From Branchiostoma floridae (Eukaryota; Chordata; Leptocardii; Amphioxiformes; Branchiostomatidae): DNA of 26,065 nucleotides. A program made the position numbers and the translations under genes. Each line of letters begins with the position of its first letter. Position 1 is the first letter of the stretch. Location: NCBI RefSeq assembly GCF_000003815.2, contig NW_023365705.1, positions 96,195-122,259 on the forward strand. The letters are read 5' to 3'. The notes below the pieces were generated by a model. It did not search any database, was not told the origin of the DNA, and saw only the letters and a list, made by a program, of their open reading frames with translations. Below are positions 24,801 through 26,065 of this stretch, piece by piece.

Positions 24801-26065
24801 GATGTAGGAGAAGGGCGTCATCCTGGTACTGTTATGTTGTTAGTATTGCTGGGGGCATCCACTCCTGAGGAGTTGCCAAGAACTGTTAGCTTTGTTGGAT
24901 GCAGGGGAAGACTGCCATCCTTGTACAGTTGTTAGAGGAACCCACACAAAACTCCATAACTGCTGAGCACGATGGACAACCAAGAAGAAAGTGATTAGCT
25001 GTCAAAGTATTGCCCAACATTATCACAGATGGAAGGGTAATAGAATTTATTAATTAAAGGTCTTTGTTAGATTATGTCCTGCCAATGGACTGGGAAGGAG
25101 TCTTGTTGCTTCTTCTTGTAATCTTTAATCTGTTCCTCAGGAAACCTTGGAGTGGAAGTCGTCTCGGAAGTTCTTCTACTGGCGGCTGAGACGTCTTCTG
25201 CTGGAAGGGAGAATACACAAACAGATCAGCCAAGCAAACAAGTAAAAACTGTTAACTTATTACAAGTGAAGCTTACTTGTATAAGGAGATTCATGAGTAG
25301 CACAGAAAATTTGACTTTAACTTGAGTATAAGCTAAGCATGACAACCACATGACTCAACAAGGACTCCGGAGTGACTTAGACTTAACATTAAATTTTAGA
25401 CTTTTGTTTTCTCAAAGCTAGTCTGAATTTTTCCATTGAAGATCCAAAATCTGATATAACAGTGGCAAAAACTGCTTTTATCGACATTAAAATGTGTTGT
25501 TTTCCAGAGACCTGAGTGTTGCCCAGATGCAGGCCATGCTGAGGAGGTGGTTCATCGAGGCCGAGGGGACGGTTAAGGTGGGGGAGATTCTCTGTCAGTG
25601 GAATACTTAACGACATATCTGTGTGTTTCTTTTCTTTTCCTCAGTGTCTACAGACCTGTTTGATTATGTAAAGTTATACCACTGGCTTGAAATTAATGAG
25701 GGTAACCATAACTTGTACAGGATGCAGCATTTAAAGGTTCAGCTCAGCAACCAACCAGCAGGAAAGTCACTGTCCCACAGGTATTGACTTGATAAGTTAA
25801 TATCAACCACAATTGCTACAGGTGTATGAGTGGGACAATGGTCAGTGGTGCAGTAGTTACATGCCCTAGTCAATATTACCCATCCCTACAGGCCTATGGG
25901 CAATGGGCAATAGCCAGTCAATGGTATATCAGTTAGATACTCTGGTTAATATATTAATAGTAACTACCATTAATAACCAGTCAGTGGTGCAGTGGTTGGA
26001 GGCCTAGTTAATAAGTTAATATTAACCACCCTACAGGCCTATGAGTGGGACAATAACCAGTCGGT
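6688..26065 (+). CDS. ACACA: Acetyl-CoA carboxylase, 3' half of gene (central domain + carboxyltransferase), multi-exon, partial at both ends
   Basis: Multidomain cytosolic enzyme that carboxylates acetyl-CoA to malonyl-CoA, the committed step of fatty-acid synthesis. The exons listed separately join with matching codon phase at every junction except across the N gap. They give a protein collinear with animal ACC from the middle of the central domain ([55 protein letters not shown]) through the CT domain ([73 protein letters not shown]). The biotin carboxylase and biotin carrier parts are absent, so the gene begins upstream of the window. The last visible exon starts at 26037 and runs off the end; roughly 80 C-terminal residues should follow. 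An invertebrate chordate would be expected to have one ACC, ancestral to ACACA and ACACB; the symbol is used in that sense. Several introns begin or end with tandem copies of the exon edge. Confidence 0.97.
6783..7330 (+). repeat. Donor-side exon-edge minisatellite after exon 6688-6825
   Basis: The last about 40 nt of the exon plus GTAAGT and the intron start recur at 6901-6939, 7025-7062, 7132-7160 and 7301-7328. The unit is about 105-170 bp, with GTGTTAGTGTCTTAGATGTG as intronic spacer. The copy at 7025 keeps a GTAAGG donor; others have mutated donors. Confidence 0.85.
7609..7659 (+). CDS. ACACA: Candidate ACC cassette exon (17 codons)
   Basis: 51 nt between TTCCGCAG and a strong GTATGT donor, phase 2 in and phase 2 out, so it can be included or skipped without changing frame. 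It encodes [17 protein letters not shown]. This resembles the start of the next exon ([17 protein letters not shown]) and the vertebrate RIFDEVMGCFSDSPPQSP block, so it may be a duplicated copy of that exon. Inclusion would add 17 residues that vertebrate ACC lacks. Use is not proven by sequence alone. Confidence 0.55.
7880..8042. repeat. CCATGG-centred degenerate repeat cluster in intron
   Basis: At least six near-copies of GTAACCATGG(T/C)AAC occur within 165 bases. The motif is close to palindromic and contains half-sites like those bound by RFX factors (GGYAAC). It may be a short minisatellite or a regulatory cluster. Confidence 0.55.
8068..8209 (+). CDS. ACACA: ACC exon: SP-rich regulatory stretch of central domain
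   Basis: 142 nt starting after CCCAAG (phase 2) and ending GAACAG|GTGAGC. Encodes [19 protein letters not shown] and then [17 protein letters not shown]. The start matches the vertebrate IFDEVMGCFSDSPPQSP region, whose SP serines are phosphorylated in mammals (family knowledge). The alternative acceptor at TTCCAG (8077) would break the frame, so 8068 is preferred. The last 62 nt are repeated three more times in the intron. Confidence 0.9.
8147..8680 (+). repeat. Donor-side exon-edge minisatellite after exon 8068-8209
   Basis: About 62 nt of exon end plus GTGAGCACAGGTGG recur with donors after 8351, 8454 and 8570 as well as the true one at 8209. Copies are nearly identical and alternate between two sequence types (GGGAGC...CTGAAC and GGCAGC...CTCAAC). 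A nested ACAGGTGTGTTAC minisatellite forms the spacer and extends to about 8680. Confidence 0.95.
9042..9086 (+). CDS. ACACA: ACC small in-frame exon with basic/serine motif
   Basis: 45 nt, phase 0 on both sides, after CCCAACAG and before GTAAAA. Encodes [15 protein letters not shown]. The stretch lies where vertebrate ACC has a short variable linker before DEPIHI. The symmetric phase makes it skippable. RxxS/SP content suggests a possible phosphorylation site, which is inference. Confidence 0.7.
9087..10088 (+). other. ACC intron with CCAAT repeats, AGT microsatellite and poly-C
   Basis: Holds repeated CCAATCAG motifs (near 9294 and 9375), a TCAAGGTCAAAGG nuclear-receptor-like element at about 9420-9432, an AGT repeat near 9912-9934 and a C tract of about 15 bases directly before the acceptor. 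No additional exon seen. Confidence 0.45.
10089..10199 (+). CDS. ACACA: ACC exon: central domain
   Basis: 111 nt, phase 0/0, between a poly-C/CTCAG acceptor and GTAAGT. Encodes [17 protein letters not shown] and [11 protein letters not shown], matching the DEPIHILNVAI block of animal ACC. Confidence 0.95.
10200..10658 (+). other. ACC intron, GTT repeat at 3' end
   Basis: Only a (GTT)n tract at 10624-10653 before the acceptor stands out. Confidence 0.5.
10659..10757 (+). CDS. ACACA: ACC exon: central domain
   Basis: 99 nt, phase 0/0, after a GTT-repeat tract ending GTGCAG and before GTGAGG. Encodes [18 protein letters not shown] then [13 protein letters not shown]. Compared with human ACC1 as I remember it, about 16 residues between the LVAQ-like strand and [11 protein letters not shown] are absent. 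The exon is continuous there, so this is a real length difference, not a missed exon. Confidence 0.95.
10758..11433 (+). repeat. ACC intron with GATT/GGTT microsatellite
   Basis: Degenerate tetranucleotide tracts (GATT, GGTT) at about 11350-11425 lead into the acceptor. The rest is featureless AT-rich sequence. Confidence 0.7.
11434..11571 (+). CDS. ACACA: ACC exon: central domain
   Basis: 138 nt, phase 0/0, between GTCCCCAG and GTCAGA. Encodes [31 protein letters not shown] and [10 protein letters not shown], nearly identical to vertebrate ACC. A GATT/GGTT microsatellite abuts its acceptor and a G-rich exon-edge repeat follows its donor. Confidence 0.97.
11556..11670 (+). repeat. Short G-rich exon-edge minisatellite after exon 11434-11571
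   Basis: The exon end GGGGGCAGCCAAG plus GTCAGAATGGGGGAGG recurs about three more times with a unit near 28 bp (from about 11586, 11614 and 11641). Later copies change the donor to CGTT or CGTC. Confidence 0.7.
11985..12062 (+). CDS. ACACA: ACC exon: central domain
   Basis: 78 nt, phase 0/0, after TGTGAAG and before GTCAGT. Encodes [13 protein letters not shown] then [13 protein letters not shown], matching vertebrate [16 protein letters not shown]. Confidence 0.95.
12285..12330 (+). repeat. Acceptor-side copy of exon 12371-12460
   Basis: After CCCTCAG this copy reads [15 protein letters not shown], close to the true exon start [15 protein letters not shown], 86 bases ahead of it. It has an AG but runs to a stop, so it is a decayed duplicate acceptor. 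Confidence 0.8.
12371..12460 (+). CDS. ACACA: ACC exon: central domain
   Basis: 90 nt, phase 0/0, between TTGTTTCAG and GTACGG. Encodes [18 protein letters not shown] then [13 protein letters not shown] degenerate copy of its 5' end with an AG lies at 12285-12330, and a copy of its donor region lies at about 12501. Confidence 0.96.
12459..12534 (+). repeat. Donor-side two-copy repeat after exon 12371-12460
   Basis: TGGTACGGTTGTCTCTTCCT recurs 42 bases later as TGGTACGTTTGTCTCTTTCC, followed in both by a TTGTTAG ending. Confidence 0.6.
12655..13110 (-). mobile_element. 3' end of a non-LTR retrotransposon (CR1/L2-like)
   Basis: Minus-strand reading from 13084 to 12818 contains [20 protein letters not shown], which resembles the C-terminal RSFxYRAxxLWNSLP motif after the reverse transcriptase of CR1/L2-type LINEs. 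On the minus strand the element ends in AATAAAGTATGTAAGTATGTAAG-like short repeats, a typical LINE tail. It is 5'-truncated and decayed. Similar A-rich GAACA/ATATAGAAT repeats flank both sides. Confidence 0.6.
13257..13325 (+). CDS. ACACA: ACC exon: central domain
   Basis: 69 nt, phase 0/0, between TTCTGCAG and GTGGGG. Encodes [19 protein letters not shown] and DPTK, one of the most conserved blocks of the central domain. Confidence 0.96.
13465..13835 (+). repeat. 182-bp tandem duplication inside ACC intron
   Basis: A block beginning GCATCATATTTACGGAATAG occurs at 13511 and again at 13693 with few differences, including the TTGTAATTCAG and AATGAAAATAAAGCA segments. Unlike most others here it contains no exon sequence. 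Confidence 0.85.
13919..14122 (+). CDS. ACACA: ACC exon: central domain
   Basis: 204 nt, phase 0/0, between CACCCCAG and GTAGGT. Encodes [44 protein letters not shown] and VNPRTGQ. The last about 65 nt are repeated in the intron (14166-14313). Confidence 0.97.
14058..14313 (+). repeat. Donor-side exon-edge repeat after exon 13919-14122
   Basis: GAGTCTGGGTACTACCTGG through GACTGGMCAG|GTAGGT plus an (AAAC)n spacer recurs at 14166-14230 with an intact donor. A third, truncated copy lies at 14271-14313. Unit about 108 bp. Confidence 0.92.
14644..14799 (+). CDS. ACACA: ACC exon: end of central domain / approach to CT
   Basis: 156 nt, phase 0/0, between TGTAACAG and GTATGT. Encodes [36 protein letters not shown] and [16 protein letters not shown]. 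The final block is the source of a large in-frame array in the next intron. A 20-nt piece of the exon interior also recurs upstream at 14561-14580 with one mismatch. Confidence 0.97.
14753..15565 (+). repeat. Large donor-side exon-edge minisatellite after exon 14644-14799
   Basis: Eight copies of the exon end ([16 protein letters not shown]) plus donor and a TG-rich intron start. Donor GTs fall at 14800, 14923, 15046, 15173, 15290, 15372 and about 15460, and there is a last copy at about 15512-15565. The first two spacings are exactly 123 bp. Copies become more diverged with distance. Confidence 0.95.
15923..15994 (+). CDS. ACACA: ACC exon: linker into carboxyltransferase
   Basis: 72 nt, phase 0/0, between CCACCTCAG and GTGAGT. 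Encodes [18 protein letters not shown] then PADNEL. ALLKLW matches vertebrate SLIKLW; the rest is the variable linker before the CT domain. Confidence 0.93.
16470..16571 (-). mobile_element. Truncated LINE insertion with 13-bp target duplication
   Basis: A 102-bp segment is bounded by AGCCTTTAGATTA at 16457-16469 and again at 16572-16584. On the minus strand it ends in TTGAATAAATAAAA, an AATAAA-type tail, so it is a 5'-truncated retroelement copy in antisense orientation. Confidence 0.7.
16629..16835 (+). CDS. ACACA: ACC exon: start of carboxyltransferase N-subdomain
   Basis: 207 nt, phase 0/0, between TTTTACAG and GTCAGT. Encodes [47 protein letters not shown] and QEDELFK. This is the N-terminal edge of the CT domain, which transfers the carboxyl group from carboxybiotin to acetyl-CoA. 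Confidence 0.97.
16919..17240 (+). repeat. Acceptor-side exon-edge minisatellite before exon 17230-17367
   Basis: About eight degenerate copies of a roughly 38-bp unit of the form TGTTGTTGTAAACCCTYAG followed by AGAGCCTCAGACTGACA run into the true acceptor CCCTTAG|AGAGCCTCGGAG. Several copies keep an AG at the equivalent position. Confidence 0.85.
17230..17367 (+). CDS. ACACA: ACC exon: CT N-subdomain, SANSGARIG motif
   Basis: 138 nt, phase 0/0, between ACCCTTAG and GTGCGT. Encodes [16 protein letters not shown], the invariant [16 protein letters not shown] and [13 protein letters not shown]. The acceptor is preceded by a 300-bp array of near-copies of the acceptor itself. Confidence 0.97.
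17666..17707 (+). CDS. ACACA: ACC exon: CT N-subdomain
   Basis: 42 nt, phase 0/0, between TTCACCCAG and GTAAAC. Encodes [14 protein letters not shown], matching vertebrate GYRYLYLTPQDYKR. Confidence 0.96.
17917..17995 (+). CDS. ACACA: ACC exon: CT N-subdomain
   Basis: 79 nt, phase 0 in and 1 out, between CTCCCCAG and GTGAGT. Encodes [20 protein letters not shown] and KITAVI. The exon itself begins GTGAGT; frame and homology place the acceptor at 17916. Confidence 0.96.
18314..18411 (+). CDS. ACACA: ACC exon: CT N-subdomain
   Basis: 98 nt, phase 1 in and 0 out, between CTGTTCAG and GTATAA. Encodes [20 protein letters not shown] and [13 protein letters not shown], matching the vertebrate [15 protein letters not shown] block. 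Confidence 0.96.
18692..18791. other. Assembly gap (100 N) removing a CT exon
   Basis: A run of exactly 100 N, probably a gap of unknown true length. Animal ACC needs about 55-60 residues between VVTISL (ends 18411) and [10 protein letters not shown] (starts 18911), covering the TCRAIGIGAYLVRLGQR to NNG stretch. That exon is not in the visible flanks and must be in the gap. Confidence 0.95.
18792..18815 (+). CDS. ACACA: Fragment of the gap-spanning ACC exon or a decayed copy of it
   Basis: The first 24 nt after the gap read AYTSNNLG, matching the conserved VYTSNNQLGG of ACC but lacking the Q. It is followed at once by non-coding sequence and a stop, and no donor there gives phase 1, which the next exon requires. 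It may be a decayed tandem copy like those at other exon edges, or a misjoined end. Confidence 0.5.
18911..18987 (+). CDS. ACACA: ACC exon: CT N-subdomain end
   Basis: 77 nt after GCCCCCCAG, phase 1 in (GT completing a Gly codon) and 0 out, before GTGAGG. Encodes [14 protein letters not shown] and [12 protein letters not shown], matching vertebrate GVTHCTVCDDFEGV with one residue fewer. Confidence 0.93.
19214..19334 (+). CDS. ACACA: ACC exon: CT, inter-subdomain segment
   Basis: 121 nt, phase 0 in and 1 out, between CTCCCTCAG and GTAAGT. Encodes [19 protein letters not shown] then [20 protein letters not shown], matching vertebrate [17 protein letters not shown]. Decayed copies of its 3' end follow in the intron. 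Confidence 0.96.
19335..19471 (+). repeat. Decayed donor-side copies after exon 19214-19334
   Basis: At 19358-19406 a degenerate copy of the exon end is followed by an intact GTAAGT at 19407, 72 bases after the true donor. At 19417-19471 ATCACCCCAACCAAAGC continues as a second decayed copy of an earlier part of the exon. Confidence 0.75.
19631..19727 (+). CDS. ACACA: ACC exon: CT C-subdomain
   Basis: 97 nt, phase 1 in and 2 out, between TTTCCCCCAG and GTGAGG. Encodes [20 protein letters not shown] then [13 protein letters not shown]. The final Arg codon is split with the next exon across a 1.7-kb intron. Confidence 0.96.
19721..20018 (+). repeat. Decayed donor-side copy after exon 19631-19727
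   Basis: ACAGGGCAAG|GTGAGATC at 19960-19977 copies the true ACAGGAAGGGCAAG|GTGAGGTC. The following TTGCACATYT and TTAGTTCTSTCT blocks match intron sequence at about 19769-19806. The copy is interrupted at 20019 by a transposon. Confidence 0.65.
20022..21218. mobile_element. Non-autonomous PIF/Harbinger-like DNA transposon
   Basis: 1197-bp element with 32-bp terminal inverted repeats (20022-20053 and 21187-21218, three mismatches) starting GGCC. It is flanked by TTA at 20019-20021 and 21219-21221. A TTA/TWA target duplication and GGCC-type termini fit the PIF/Harbinger (Tourist-like) group. An A tract lies inside the left end and a T tract inside the right end. No transposase frame is present. 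Confidence 0.8.
21431..21527 (+). CDS. ACACA: ACC exon: CT C-subdomain, GGIPVGV motif
   Basis: 97 nt, phase 2 in and 0 out, between TTCTTCAG and GTGGGT. Encodes [18 protein letters not shown] then [14 protein letters not shown], almost identical to vertebrate ACC. Confidence 0.97.
21995..22031 (+). repeat. Acceptor-side copy of exon 22092-22227
   Basis: After CTCCCCAG the copy reads [12 protein letters not shown], identical in protein to the true exon start 97 bases downstream, then diverges to a stop. It is a plausible decoy acceptor. Confidence 0.9.
22092..22227 (+). CDS. ACACA: ACC exon: CT C-subdomain, oxyanion-hole region
   Basis: 136 nt, phase 0 in and 1 out, between TTCCCAG and GTGTGT. 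Encodes [33 protein letters not shown] and [12 protein letters not shown]. The NWRGFSGG glycines contribute to the CT active site in this family. Both edges of the exon have extra copies in the flanking introns. Confidence 0.97.
22198..22322 (+). repeat. Donor-side exon-edge minisatellite after exon 22092-22227
   Basis: CTCAGGGGGCATGAAAGGTG plus TGTAGGGGGGT recurs three times with units of about 36, 36 and 34 bp. The second repeat keeps AAAG|GTGTGT and the third is changed to AAATGTAC. Confidence 0.9.
22764..22941 (+). CDS. ACACA: ACC exon: CT C-subdomain
   Basis: 178 nt, phase 1 in and 2 out, between TGTTACAG and GTACGT. Encodes [40 protein letters not shown] and [17 protein letters not shown]. 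About 95 nt of its 3' end recur three times in the intron. Confidence 0.97.
22848..23330 (+). repeat. Donor-side exon-edge minisatellite after exon 22764-22941
   Basis: About 95 nt of exon end plus GTACGTGGGTTTTACATGGG recur three times. Donor GTs are at 22942 (true), 23063, 23196 and 23317; spacings are 121, 133 and 121. Copies are nearly identical, the third spacer having a 12-bp insertion. Antisense and sense open frames in this block are by-products of the GC-rich repeat. Confidence 0.95.
23447..23672 (+). repeat. Acceptor-side two-copy repeat before exon 23673-23785
   Basis: Intron end, CTACAG and exon start ([12 protein letters not shown]) occur at 23529 and again at the true start 23673, exactly 144 bases apart. 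The upstream copy also has a GTGAGT at 23608, so it resembles a 79-nt pseudo-exon, but its phase does not fit the next exon. Confidence 0.88.
23673..23785 (+). CDS. ACACA: ACC exon: CT C-subdomain, CoA-binding basic motif
   Basis: 113 nt, phase 2 in and 1 out, between CCCTACAG and GTGAGT. Encodes [14 protein letters not shown] then [19 protein letters not shown]. The [13 protein letters not shown] stretch includes basic residues that contact CoA in the family. A near-copy with its own acceptor lies at 23529, but it diverges after VEI and reaches a stop, so 23673 is the functional start. Confidence 0.96.
23771..23945 (+). repeat. Donor-side repeat after exon 23673-23785
   Basis: CATCAACAAG from the exon end recurs at 23840 and 23892 as part of two identical 52-bp units (TGTGTATCACTGAGTAACAT and so on). 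The donor has changed from GTGAGT to GTATCA. Confidence 0.8.
24197..24351 (+). CDS. ACACA: ACC exon: CT C-terminal part
   Basis: 155 nt, phase 1 in and 0 out, between TTCCTTAG and GTACGG. Encodes [38 protein letters not shown] and [14 protein letters not shown]. The exon end recurs about seven times downstream. Confidence 0.96.
24321..24935 (+). repeat. Donor-side exon-edge minisatellite after exon 24197-24351
   Basis: GTCATACTG|GTACGGTCATGTTG with a spacer TGAGGAGTTGCCAAAAACTG recurs with donors at 24352, 24426, 24500, 24574, 24648 and 24729, and two decayed copies follow near 24826 and 24920. Spacing is exactly 74 bp for the first five. Distal copies include more exon sequence (GGCAGGATGCAAGAGAA) than the proximal ones. 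Confidence 0.95.
25141..25241 (+). CDS. ACACA: ACC exon: CT C-terminal part
   Basis: 101 nt, phase 0 in and 2 out, between CTGTTCCTCAG and GTAAAA. Encodes [18 protein letters not shown] then [16 protein letters not shown], matching vertebrate [16 protein letters not shown]. Confidence 0.96.
25508..25577 (+). CDS. ACACA: ACC exon: CT C-terminal part
   Basis: 70 nt, phase 2 in and 0 out, between TTTTCCAG and GTGGGG. Encodes [15 protein letters not shown] then IEAEGTVK, matching vertebrate [16 protein letters not shown]. Confidence 0.96.
25815..26065 (+). repeat. Acceptor-side exon-edge repeat before the last visible exon
   Basis: CTACAG followed by a version of GCCTATGAGTGGGACAAT occurs at 25822, 25892 and 26037, with a further decayed copy near 25968. 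Unit about 70-73 bp. Upstream copies soon reach stops. Confidence 0.85.
26037..26065 (+). CDS. ACACA: ACC exon (partial, runs off window)
   Basis: After CCCTACAG the sequence reads AYEWDNNQS, matching vertebrate AYVWDNNKD that directly follows GTVK, and phase 0 fits. Degenerate copies with their own acceptors lie upstream at 25822 and 25892. This one matches the protein best, though a still better copy beyond the window cannot be excluded. Confidence 0.8.

Noticed and set aside
24321-24935. CRISPR-like direct repeats with regular spacing
   Set aside because: Eukaryotic intron context; spacer and repeat are both conserved and the unit derives from the adjacent exon end.

Overview
The window is eukaryotic genomic DNA. 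It carries many short, in-phase exons with GT/AG boundaries, introns of about 0.2-1.7 kb, abundant minisatellites, several non-autonomous transposons and one 100-N assembly gap. The main content is the 3' half of a plus-strand acetyl-CoA carboxylase gene (ACC; pro-orthologue of vertebrate ACACA/ACACB). The protein is clearly animal-type and close to vertebrate ACC. That, together with minisatellites that start at exon/intron borders (which I recall being described in amphioxus), suggests a lancelet (Branchiostoma). The species is inference.

Layout. Bases 1-633 hold a broken fragment resembling the cysteine-rich cytosolic C-terminal domain of P2X7 receptors. On the minus strand, 2299-3333 holds the last two recognisable exons and poly(A) signal of an unidentified gene. 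Bases 3484-4480 are a degenerate satellite of about 205 bp interrupted by a small hAT-like MITE. A probable LINE tail lies at 5410-5512 and a fold-back element at 6328-6529. From 6688 to the window end there are 28 clean ACC exons plus one candidate cassette exon. They encode the ACC central domain (exons to about 15994) and then nearly all of the carboxyltransferase (CT) domain (16629 to the end). One CT exon, about 55-60 residues, is lost in or near the N gap at 18692-18791. The biotin carboxylase and biotin carrier halves are not present and must lie upstream, so the minus-strand gene is either nested in an ACC intron or brought in by assembly.

The striking feature is the structure of the introns. 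At about a dozen donor sites and five acceptor sites the exon edge, its splice site and the adjoining intron start have been copied in tandem (2-8 copies). Copies decay with distance from the exon. The resulting arrays of decoy splice sites carry recognisable coding sequence. The array after the exon ending at 14799 has a unit of 123 bp, a multiple of three, and stays open through its first units, so downstream donor use could add whole 41-residue blocks. Other introns hold a PIF/Harbinger-like element (20022-21218, TTA target duplication), a LINE 3' end (about 12655-13110) and a 102-bp LINE stub with a 13-bp target duplication.

If all exons are joined, the product is the fatty-acid-synthesis enzyme that makes malonyl-CoA. 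The window supplies its regulatory/scaffold centre and the CT active site.
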